Under the pieces are notes generated by a model. The model had not been told where the DNA came from and did not search any database. It saw only the letters and a program-made list of their open reading frames with translations. Made by a program: the position numbers and the translations under genes. A stretch of 64,000 nucleotides of DNA from Marinobacter sp. BW6. Its GTDB lineage: Bacteria > Pseudomonadota > Gammaproteobacteria > Pseudomonadales > Oleiphilaceae. This document shows, piece after piece, positions 8,411-15,404 of this stretch. The stretch's first letter is position 1, and each line of letters opens with the position of its first letter. Where the stretch lies: assembly GCF_008107725.1 (NCBI RefSeq), contig NZ_VIRN01000064.1:372001-436000 (forward strand). Reading direction: 5' to 3'.

Positions 8411-9355
8411 ATGAAGAATGAAAAGCAGAAGCTCTGGACCGGCATCGGCATGGCTACGCTAATTGCCAGTTCGGGAGTTGTTGCCAGCGAGCATAAAGAA
8501 AAGCATTACGACGACATGATGACCTCGGGCTCAGCAGAAGGCGGTGAGGGCGGAGAACATCACGGTGGTGAAGGCGGTGAACACCATGGAGGTGAAGGCG
8601 GTGAACACGGAGCAGGAGCGGCGTTCAGTTACTTTGCCGCCGGTGGCGAAGGCGGAGAAGGCGGAGAGGGCGGAGAGGGCGGAGAGGGCGGATCAGCCGC
8701 TGTTTCTCCTGTCGACTCTGACGGCGCCTATGTTGCCATGTTGCAGATGATGCAGGGTCATTTGATGGCGGCTCGGGAATTGATCAAGGCAGGCAAAGTC
8801 GCTGACGGGCGTCCACATCTGACCCATCCCTGGGTTGAGCTTTACGGCATGGTTGAACCGGGCCTGGAGAGCCGGGGTCAAAACGACGTGAGTGAGCGTC
8901 TGGAGTTGTTGGCGAATCAGGCCGGCGGGGTTGAGCGTTGGAGCGACATCAATAAGGAGTTCCAGGCGGCCTGGGTGGCTCTCGAGAAAGCGGTCAATGC
9001 TGCCGATAGCAAGCGCGCACAGAGTGCCGGAACCGTCTCGAGAGTGGTCCTCTCGCTGACCAAGCAGGCCGTGCTTGAGTATGACGAGGCGCTGGACGAA
9101 GGGCGCTTTGTTGCCGTGCACGAATATCAGGACGGGCGCGGCTTTGTGAGTTCCGCACGTGACTATCTGGATAGCCACCAGGTGACACTGAAAAAGCAGA
9201 ACAAGGAAGCCTGGCGTGATGCCGTGAAGGCACTGGACGAGCTCCAAAAAGCCTGGCCGTCAGCCGTGCCGCCCGAGCAGCCTGCAGTTCCTGTAGCGAA
9301 CGTCTACTCGGCCCAGGCTCGCCTGGAACTGGCTCTGGCGCCATTCCTCTACTGA
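8411..9355 (+). CDS. Secreted GGEGGEHH-repeat protein, unknown function
   Basis: A 314-residue exported protein. The start at 8411 follows an AGGAG and gives a Sec signal peptide with likely cleavage after VVA (residues 23-25). Residues 44-67 are three 8-residue repeats of GGEGGEHH type. Residues 78-94 are five GGE-type triplets. From about residue 100 onward it is a predicted mostly helical domain containing HLTHPWVELYGMVEPGLESRG. The His- and Glu-rich head suggests metal binding in the periplasm, which is inference. I do not recognise the C-terminal domain by name. A strong terminator follows, so it is probably a single-gene transcript. Confidence 0.8.
   Translation: MKNEKQKLWTGIGMATLIASSGVVASEHKEKHYDDMMTSGSAEGGEGGEHHGGEGGEHHGGEGGEHGAGAAFSYFAAGGEGGEGGEGGEGGEGGSAAVSPVDSDGAYVAMLQMMQGHLMAARELIKAGKVADGRPHLTHPWVELYGMVEPGLESRGQNDVSERLELLANQAGGVERWSDINKEFQAAWVALEKAVNAADSKRAQSAGTVSRVVLSLTKQAVLEYDEALDEGRFVAVHEYQDGRGFVSSARDYLDSHQVTLKKQNKEAWRDAVKALDELQKAWPSAVPPEQPAVPVANVYSAQARLELALAPFLY
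8540..8692 (+). repeat. In-frame tandem repeats (24-bp x3 and 9-bp x5)
   Basis: Two in-frame tandem arrays lie inside the secreted-protein gene. At 8540-8611 three 24-base units encode GGEGGEHH, the last ending HG. At 8642-8692 a 9-base unit encoding GGE is repeated about five to six times. Because both units are multiples of three, copy-number change would alter protein length without a frameshift. Confidence 0.85.
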
Positions 9356-9367
9356 TTCGTGGTGTTG

Positions 9368-9399
9368 GCCGGGGCCTCTGGTGTTGGGCCCCGGCTTTT
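9368..9399 (+). terminator. Rho-independent terminator
   Basis: A perfect 9-bp stem, GCCGGGGCC / GGCCCCGGC, with a 10-base loop is followed directly by TTTT. It lies 12 bases after the repeat-protein stop and just before the convergent diguanylate cyclase stop. Confidence 0.85.
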
Positions 9400-9403
9400 C
9401 CCG

Positions 9404-11125
9404 TCAGTCCTCGGAAAGGGCTTCTTCGTCATCCAGTGTGTCGATGCAGACCTGGTTACGGCCGGCGGCTTTCGCGCGATAAAGCGCGCGGTCGGCATGT
9501 CTGAGGATAGTGTCGCTGCTGTCGCCGGGTCCAGCAAAGAAGGCCCCTACGCTGACCGTTACAGGGGTACCGGTTTTTCGGCTCTCCTGTTCAACCAGCT
9601 CCCGAATCCGTCGGGCAATCTGTTCCAGCGTGCCGTGGTCACAGGGCGATAATAAAACCACGAACTCGTCGCCTCCCCATCGCCCCGGATGATCGTAGGG
9701 GCGGACGCCGGCTTTCAGCCAGAGAGCTACCCGGCACAGAATCTGATCGCCGGCCTGATGACCAAGGTTATCGTTGATGCTCTTGAAATGGTCGATGTCC
9801 AGCCAGATTACGCCAAAGCCGCTTTCCTGGCGGCGTGCCCGCTGGATTTCCTCATCCAGTACCTCGTCCAGGCCGCGACGGTTTTTCAGGCCAGTCAGGG
9901 GATCGATCCGGGCCAGACGGTTCAATTCATCCGTTCTTTGCGCGACTTTCTCTTCCAGCTCCCGGGTAGAGTGACCCAGGCTCTGGGTCATTTTCTCGAA
10001 GTGATCGGCCAGCCAGCCGATCTCGTTATCGGGTTTATCCAGCCGTGGCAGGTCGAAGCTGCCTTCCCGGACTTTTTCCACGGCGTGTTCCAGACTCATG
10101 ATGGGCTTGAGAATACGGGACTGAATAATCAGGTGGAATAAAACCAGTGTGACCAGCAGTGTCGTCAGGAACACGGCCACAAGGGGCCACAGGTAGCTGG
10201 TTGGCAGGAGTGTATTGAGGTCGAGCAGGGTGATCTCGAACCAGCCAATGGCTGGCAGGAAGGCAACCCCCGCCAGGTGCTTGCGGCCATCGACAGTCAC
10301 AAAACCGCTTTCTACCTCGCCAGCCCTGTCTCCGCGCTTTTTCAGCAGTTGCAGCATTCCGAGGATCTGCTGCTTGTCCTGGGGATCATCGAATAGCAGG
10401 TCAACAGTGTTCTTCTGACCTTCGGGTTTGATGATGCTGGCGAAATCGATGTAGTTCCGGTCACGGTATAGCTGTATGGCGCCGTTGTAGTCCACGAACA
10501 GGGTGGTGATGCCTTCCTGGCCGATGTCGACTATATCCTGCAGGAAAGCGTCAAGACTCAGACCGGTACCGACCATGCCGACAATTTCGCCGGCCTCGTC
10601 GCGCATCAGCACATCGATCCAGAGTTTGGTGACGCCCAGCTCTGTGTCTGGATTTACGTTGAGATGGAAATCACGACCTTCCTCAATCAGCTGGAAAAAC
10701 CAGGCGTCATCGGGTTTCTCCTTATCGAGAACATATCGGAACTGGCTGCCAGCGTATTCGTTTTCCTCGTTGTTGTAGTAATAGTGGCCGTTCTCGACGA
10801 GGGCAACGAAGTAATTGTTGTCCCGAAAATTGGAACGAAAACTTTCCATCTGGCGGATGGCTTCAGATTCGAGCGTCGCACCATCCGGATTGGCGGCCCA
10901 GTTGATCAGGGCGGAGGAACTGGCCATTTGTTTGGCCAATCCAATCTCGCGCTCCAGGGACTGCAGCAGACGGGCGCTGTCATAGCGCACCTGGATCTCC
11001 GCGACCTGTTGGCCCCAGCGCTCGATAATGCTTTCGGATAGCTCCCGATAGGCCAGCCACGAAGCCACGGATGCCACAATAATCAGGCTGGCGGCCAGGC
11101 CAAGGATTCGGGTTCTGAGGCTCAA
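9404..11125 (-). CDS. Membrane diguanylate cyclase with periplasmic sensor domain
   Basis: About 573 residues. A transmembrane helix near the N-terminus (LGLAASLIIVASVASWLAY) is followed by a large periplasmic region of Cache type (about residues 30-270) and a second helix (TSYLWPLVAVFLTTLLVTLVL without the last residue). A HAMP-like linker follows, then a GGDEF domain with an intact WGGDEF site and an inhibitory RxxD (RPYD) five residues before it. It should make c-di-GMP and be subject to product inhibition. I start at TTG 11125 because GAGAGGG precedes it. The open frame continues to an ATG at 11269, but that ATG lies inside a terminator-like hairpin of the upstream operon. Confidence 0.85.
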   Translation of the reverse strand: MSLRTRILGLAASLIIVASVASWLAYRELSESIIERWGQQVAEIQVRYDSARLLQSLEREIGLAKQMASSSALINWAANPDGATLESEAIRQMESFRSNFRDNNYFVALVENGHYYYNNEENEYAGSQFRYVLDKEKPDDAWFFQLIEEGRDFHLNVNPDTELGVTKLWIDVLMRDEAGEIVGMVGTGLSLDAFLQDIVDIGQEGITTLFVDYNGAIQLYRDRNYIDFASIIKPEGQKNTVDLLFDDPQDKQQILGMLQLLKKRGDRAGEVESGFVTVDGRKHLAGVAFLPAIGWFEITLLDLNTLLPTSYLWPLVAVFLTTLLVTLVLFHLIIQSRILKPIMSLEHAVEKVREGSFDLPRLDKPDNEIGWLADHFEKMTQSLGHSTRELEEKVAQRTDELNRLARIDPLTGLKNRRGLDEVLDEEIQRARRQESGFGVIWLDIDHFKSINDNLGHQAGDQILCRVALWLKAGVRPYDHPGRWGGDEFVVLLSPCDHGTLEQIARRIRELVEQESRKTGTPVTVSVGAFFAGPGDSSDTILRHADRALYRAKAAGRNQVCIDTLDDEEALSED

Positions 11126-11242
11126 CGAAGATCCCTCTCGGATTTTCTGGGTTTCTGGGCGCCAATGATAGAACACTGGTTGACCAGTGTGTAGGGAAAA
11201 CGGACAGGGTTTGGGGTGTGACTGGAGAAAAATTGATCTCAA

Positions 11243-11261
11243 GGGCCGTTCTAGACGGCCC
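11243..11261 (-). terminator. Probable terminator of the copA operon
   Basis: A 7-bp perfect stem (GGGCCGT / ACGGCCC, 5-base loop) lies 17 bases downstream of the DUF411 gene on its strand. The following bases in that direction include ATCAATTTTT, a delayed T-run. This makes it a moderate rho-independent terminator for the merR-copA operon. Confidence 0.55.
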
Positions 11262-11278
11262 CTGTTCATCGCCCAACC

Positions 11279-11728
11279 TTAATTGTGTTGGGAAAAGATT
11301 CGGGTCTGTCCTGCCTCGTTGAACAGGATGACCTTGTAATGGTCTTTCCGGTCGCCCATCTCCATACCGGGCGACCCGATGGGCATGCCTGGCACACTCA
11401 GACCCCTTGCCTGGGGCGCTTCACTGATCAGACGTTTGATGTCGTCGGCCGGTACGTGACCCTCGATGACATAATCGCCGACAAAAGCGGTATGGCAACT
11501 GCCAAGACCGGCAATCAGGCCGGCGTCCGCCTTGATTCGACCCATGTCGTTCGTATTGGTCGCTTTGACCTCGAAACCGTTCTCTTCCAGGTGATCAATC
11601 CAGTCACCACAGCAGCCGCAGGTCGGGGATTTGTAAACGTGGATGCTCTGGGCTGCGCCAGCTGCGAGAGCCGTGGTGCTGAATCCCAGTGCTGCCATCA
11701 GGCCAAAAGCCAGGGTGTGTTTTTTCAT
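11279..11728 (-). CDS. DUF411 periplasmic metal-binding protein
   Basis: A 149-residue DUF411 protein. The start at 11728 follows GAGGTA and gives a signal peptide ending TTALAA, so the mature protein is periplasmic. The thioredoxin-like start contains the metal-ligand cluster YKSPTCGCCGDW. Further on are a conserved Cys/His pair (GSCHTAFVGDYVIEGHVP) and a Met-rich stretch (PGMPIGSPGMEMGD). Family members sit in copper and silver resistance operons and are thought to bind the metal in the periplasm. It is the last gene of merR-copA-small ORF-DUF411, starting 10 bases after the small ORF's stop. Confidence 0.88.
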   Translation of the reverse strand: MKKHTLAFGLMAALGFSTTALAAGAAQSIHVYKSPTCGCCGDWIDHLEENGFEVKATNTNDMGRIKADAGLIAGLGSCHTAFVGDYVIEGHVPADDIKRLISEAPQARGLSVPGMPIGSPGMEMGDRKDHYKVILFNEAGQTRIFSQHN

Positions 11729-11738
11729 GGCAAGTACC

Positions 11739-11855
11739 TCAGTGGTGATGTTGATGCTCACTCGAGCCTGTGTCGTCAGAGCCGGAAAGCCAGAACCACC
11801 AGACGATGGCTGCCATCAGGGCAAGTCCTCCGACGTTGACCAGCAGTGTTTCCAT
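11739..11855 (-). CDS. 38-residue single-pass membrane protein with His-rich tail
   Basis: This short ORF has 38 residues. It starts [20 protein letters not shown], continues as one hydrophobic helix, and ends in SSEHQHHH. An AAGGAGC lies seven bases before the ATG, and the ATG overlaps the copA stop in a TGATG, which implies translational coupling. The hydrophobic start resembles the membrane anchor of cupredoxin-domain proteins found beside copper ATPases, but the cupredoxin domain is absent. It may be a natural small subunit for copper handling or a remnant of such a protein. The His tail would face one side of the inner membrane. Confidence 0.75.
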   Translation of the reverse strand: METLLVNVGGLALMAAIVWWFWLSGSDDTGSSEHQHHH

Positions 11856-14476
11856 CAGTTCCGCTCCTTTTGCTGTGTTGGATCACTATTCCTGACTTTC
11901 TTTTCCGAGCGGTGGCTGGTTCGGAACAACCTCAGACGGTTGGCGTTCGACACCACCGTCACCGAAGAAAGGGACATGGCAGCGCCGGCCAGAATCGGGC
12001 TCATCAGTATTCCCCAGACAGGGTAGAGCAGGCCGGCGGCCACCGGAATACCCATAGTGTTGTATACGAACGCGCCAAACAGGTTCTGGTGAATATTCTT
12101 CACCGTGGCCCGGGAGATCTCGATGGCATCGGGCACGCCGTGGAGCGAGCCTCGCATCAGAGTGATGCCAGCGCTCTCAATGGCCACATCCGTGCCGGTG
12201 CCGATGGCAAAACCGACGTCCGCTGCCGCAAGGGCCGGGGCGTCGTTGATACCGTCGCCGACCATAGCGACTATGTGGCCCTTGCCGCGCATTTCGCTGA
12301 CTACTTCGGCCTTGTCTTCGGGTAAGACTTCCGCGCGATAATCATCAATACCGGCCTTTTTGGCGATGGCCTTGGCGGTGGCGTCGACATCGCCGGTGAC
12401 CATCATCACCTTGATACCAGTCGCGTGGAGGCGCTGGATCGCGGCCTTCGAATCGGGTTTGATGGCGTCAGCAACACCAATGACTCCAAGAGCTTCGGTG
12501 CCCAATGCCAGGAATAGTGGCGTGCCGGCTTCATCTGTAATTGAGCTGGCGGCCTCGGCGAGGTCGCCAAGCGCCACCCCTTCGTTTTCCAACCAACGCT
12601 TGTTGCCCAGGCGCAGTGGCTGGCCGTCAAACTGACCTTGCACGCCTTTGCCATTCAGGGCCTCAAAACCGTTCACCTTTTCAGCTTGAACAGTTTCCTC
12701 CTTCGCCTTCTCCAGAATGGCCTCGGCCAGAGGGTGTTCAGAGTGCTGCTCAAGACCGGCGGCCAGCGCCAGCAGACGCTGTTCATCACCGTCGCTGGCA
12801 TGAATCCGGGTGACTGCAGGGTGGCCCTCGGTAATGGTGCCGGTTTTATCCAGAATAACCAGGTCCAGTTTGCCCGCGGTCTGCAGGGCATCGCCCTGAC
12901 GAATCAGGGCGCCGTATTCGGCGGCCTTGCCAACCCCGACCATCACCGACATGGGTGTGGCCAGACCAAGTGCGCAGGGACAGGCGATGATAAGCACCGT
13001 GGTAGCGGCCACCATCATATGAACCACCGCCGGTTGCGGCCCGACGTTGTACCAGACCAGCGCGGCCACCACGGCAATCAGCATGACGGTGGGTACGAAC
13101 ACCGATGAGATCTTGTCCGCCAGTCGCCCGATGGCAGGTTTGGAACCCTGGGCTTTTTTCACCAGCTTGATGATCTGCGCCAGCGCGGTGTCACTGCCTA
13201 CCCGGGTGGCCTCGTAAACAATAGAGCCATGGGTATTCAGGGTGCCGGCAGACACCTCATCGCCTTCCGATTTGCTGACCGGCATTGGCTCGCCCGTGAG
13301 CATACTCTCATCAATGCGGGTCGACCCTTCGGCAATCACGCCATCGACTGGTAGTTTTTCCCCGGGTCTCACGCGGATGTGATCGCCCTTGAGCACCTCC
13401 TCGACTGGAACGTCCTGCTCTTCACCATCGCGAATCACCCGCGCGGTTTTCGCCCGCAGGTCCAGCAACCGGCGCACCGCTTCTGACGTCTTGCCTTTAG
13501 CTCGCAACTCAAGTGCCTGGCCCAGGTTGATCAGACCGATGATCATTGCCGAGGCCTCAAAGTAGACATGGCGCGCCATCTCCGGCAGCGCACCGGGAAT
13601 GCTGGCCACTACGATGGAGTAGAGCCAGGCGGTGCCGGTACCCAGGGCAATCAGGGTGTCCATGTTGGCATTGTGGTGCCGGAACGCCTTCCACGCCCCG
13701 GTATAAAAATGTCCACCCGTGGCGGCCATCACGATCAGTGTCAGCACGCCCAGCCCGAGCCAGGTGCCCTGGTTGGCGTCGGTCACCATCATGGTGCCGA
13801 AGCCCATACCCCAGACCATCAGCCCGAGACCCAGGCCCAGACTCACTGCCATCTTTACCAGCAGCGTCTTGTACTGCTTGCGGTCTTCCTCCTGCTTGCG
13901 ATCATCCGCTTCGTCTTCGTCCTCAATCACGCTGGCGCCATAACCGGCGCTCTCAACCGCCTTCACCAGCGCCTCGGGATTGGCACTGCCGGTAGCTGTG
14001 GCGGTGTTATCGGCCAGGTTCATGTGGGCATGGCTGATACCCGAGACCGACATCAGGGCTTTCTCAATGGTGTTTACACAGGAAGCACAGGTGGCACCCG
14101 TGACCGACAGATGAATCTGCCCGTCCGCACCGGTCGCTGTCGCAGAACCAGCCGGAGCGGAATCTGCGTCGGTTGCCTGATCTTCAGAGTGGCGGGAGGT
14201 ATCGGCCTCACCTTTATTGCCTGAAGAACAGCAACTGGCGGGTTCGGCGTCATCCTCGAAAGGCTCAGCAGGGTAACCGGTCTCGGTAACGATCCGAGCC
14301 GCCTCACCGGCATCCACGCCCTCAGGCAGGGCCACCGTCTGCTTTTCCAGATCGACTTCAACCAGCTCAGCATCACCAGTCAACGGCTCCAGCGCGTTGC
14401 GAATCTTCTTCGCACAGCCCTGACATGAAGCCCCGGAAATGCTGAGAGTGGTTTGTAAAACAGGTATGTCAGTCAT
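11855..14476 (-). CDS. copA: Copper-exporting P1B-type ATPase
   Basis: An 873-residue heavy-metal ATPase that pumps Cu(I) or Ag(I) out across the inner membrane. It has two N-terminal metal-binding domains (Cys18/Cys21 in GASCQGC, then GATCASC near residue 130) joined by an acidic linker with an extra Cys82-Cys83 pair. The membrane ion site is ACPCALG near residue 500, the phosphorylation site is DKTGT near 538, and the hinge is [10 protein letters not shown]. The last helices carry the Cu(I)-class signatures FVYN and MSLSS. It starts 6 bases after the merR stop and is coupled to the 38-codon gene downstream. The symbol follows this motif set. Confidence 0.93.
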   Translation of the reverse strand: MTDIPVLQTTLSISGASCQGCAKKIRNALEPLTGDAELVEVDLEKQTVALPEGVDAGEAARIVTETGYPAEPFEDDAEPASCCSSGNKGEADTSRHSEDQATDADSAPAGSATATGADGQIHLSVTGATCASCVNTIEKALMSVSGISHAHMNLADNTATATGSANPEALVKAVESAGYGASVIEDEDEADDRKQEEDRKQYKTLLVKMAVSLGLGLGLMVWGMGFGTMMVTDANQGTWLGLGVLTLIVMAATGGHFYTGAWKAFRHHNANMDTLIALGTGTAWLYSIVVASIPGALPEMARHVYFEASAMIIGLINLGQALELRAKGKTSEAVRRLLDLRAKTARVIRDGEEQDVPVEEVLKGDHIRVRPGEKLPVDGVIAEGSTRIDESMLTGEPMPVSKSEGDEVSAGTLNTHGSIVYEATRVGSDTALAQIIKLVKKAQGSKPAIGRLADKISSVFVPTVMLIAVVAALVWYNVGPQPAVVHMMVAATTVLIIACPCALGLATPMSVMVGVGKAAEYGALIRQGDALQTAGKLDLVILDKTGTITEGHPAVTRIHASDGDEQRLLALAAGLEQHSEHPLAEAILEKAKEETVQAEKVNGFEALNGKGVQGQFDGQPLRLGNKRWLENEGVALGDLAEAASSITDEAGTPLFLALGTEALGVIGVADAIKPDSKAAIQRLHATGIKVMMVTGDVDATAKAIAKKAGIDDYRAEVLPEDKAEVVSEMRGKGHIVAMVGDGINDAPALAAADVGFAIGTGTDVAIESAGITLMRGSLHGVPDAIEISRATVKNIHQNLFGAFVYNTMGIPVAAGLLYPVWGILMSPILAGAAMSLSSVTVVSNANRLRLFRTSHRSEKKVRNSDPTQQKERN

Positions 14477-14482
14477 CCAGAA

Positions 14483-14926
14483 TCACTCCTCGTTCTGTTC
14501 GCTTGCCCCGCAACAGGGCGCCGGATCATCCCAGTGTTCAATCAACCGGCAAATGGTATGGCCATCCGGCGTGCCATCCGGCATGTCCTGCCAGGCTGCC
14601 AGCGCAGCGGTCATCCGCTTGCGCAGCTGCTGCAGCTCCCGAATTTCCCGCTCAACTTCTGCCAACCGGTGTTGAAACACATCCCGAACCATCGGACACG
14701 GCGAATGATGATCGTCCGCCTGATCCAGAATCTGCCGTATCTCAGGCAAGGAGAATCCCAACTGTCGTGCTTTTCGGGCAAACCGAAGCCGGCGTAGGTC
14801 CTCGGCATCGTACTGCTGGTAGTTGTTATCCGGGTTACGGGTCGGTTTGAGCAGGTTCTCGCGGGTGTAAAACCGGACGGTATCCGGATTTACCTCAGCG
14901 GCTTCTGCAATCTCTTTAACTTTCAT
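14483..14926 (-). CDS. MerR-family metal-responsive regulator
   Basis: A 147-residue MerR regulator. The winged helix (VKEIAEAAEVNPDTVRFYTR) is followed by a coiled-coil dimer helix and a metal-binding tail. Cysteines are at 77 (HHSPCPM), 126 (HTICRLIE) and 138-139 (APCCG). A Cys at position 77-79 is typical of ZntR/CadR/PbrR-like sensors of divalent ions, whereas CueR copper sensors carry Ser there. It is the first gene of the operon and likely bends its own promoter at 14976-15007 to activate itself and copA. Which metal it senses is open, because the downstream pump looks Cu(I)-specific. Confidence 0.88.
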   Translation of the reverse strand: MKVKEIAEAAEVNPDTVRFYTRENLLKPTRNPDNNYQQYDAEDLRRLRFARKARQLGFSLPEIRQILDQADDHHSPCPMVRDVFQHRLAEVEREIRELQQLRKRMTAALAAWQDMPDGTPDGHTICRLIEHWDDPAPCCGASEQNEE

Positions 14927-14975
14927 GAGCCTTTATCACCCCGCTGCGGCACGGCAAACGCCATATGGTAACCAT

Positions 14976-15007
14976 AGCGTAAAACCTGTGAGCAACTCAC
15001 AGGTCAA
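14976..15007 (-). promoter_or_regulatory. MerR-type promoter/operator of the merR-copA operon
   Basis: Reading leftward, TTGACC (15002-15007) and TACGCT (14976-14981) are separated by 20 bases. That is the over-long spacer that MerR proteins correct by twisting DNA. A perfect 21-base dyad (14984-15004, 9-base arms ACCTGTGAG / CTCACAGGT around TTG) fills the spacer. The site lies 50 bases before the merR start. Confidence 0.85.
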
Positions 15008-15039
15008 AGGCTTTTTTGAGAGGAATAATCCTGGGAGGG

Positions 15040-15354
15040 CTATTGGTTCCGGGAGCGCAGGAAGGTACCGCAGGTCTTGCACTGGTCTGGCGCCATCAGC
15101 TTCGCCTGCCAGCCAATCTTGTGGCCACAGGCCGGGCATGCCAGCTTCAGCTGCAGAGCAATGATGGGCGTGATCAGGGCGGCAATCAGAACGCCCAGAG
15201 GCGCCCAGCTTTCACCGCTGGACAACCCCAGTTGACTGCTGAACACCAGAATGATGGTCAGCGCCACAAACGCAAAAATGAAATAGTTCCGGTTCCAGCG
15301 TTCCCACTGGCGAAGCTTCTCGTCCTGTTCCGGAGTCAGGTATTGCCTGGCCAT
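15040..15354 (-). CDS. Two-helix membrane protein with zinc-ribbon (104 aa)
   Basis: A 104-residue protein with two hydrophobic segments (about residues 24-40 and 50-68) followed by a C-terminal zinc-ribbon-like pair of CxxC motifs (CPACG and CKTCG, 19 residues apart). A CAGGTGA lies before the ATG. I do not recognise a named family. The ribbon is probably on the cytosolic side. It lies between the merR promoter and the GGDEF-EAL gene, on the same strand as both, and its stop is only 33 bases from the MerR dyad. Confidence 0.7.
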   Translation of the reverse strand: MARQYLTPEQDEKLRQWERWNRNYFIFAFVALTIILVFSSQLGLSSGESWAPLGVLIAALITPIIALQLKLACPACGHKIGWQAKLMAPDQCKTCGTFLRSRNQ

Positions 15355-15404
15355 ACAAAATCACCTGGAGAATTTGATTCTATCTTGGGGATGGGTCGCG
15401 GCAA

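Noticed and set aside
8642..8692. The GGE-coding 9-base array as a phase-variation switch
   Set aside because: Units are multiples of three, so gain or loss cannot shift the frame. Length variation is possible, but on/off switching is not.
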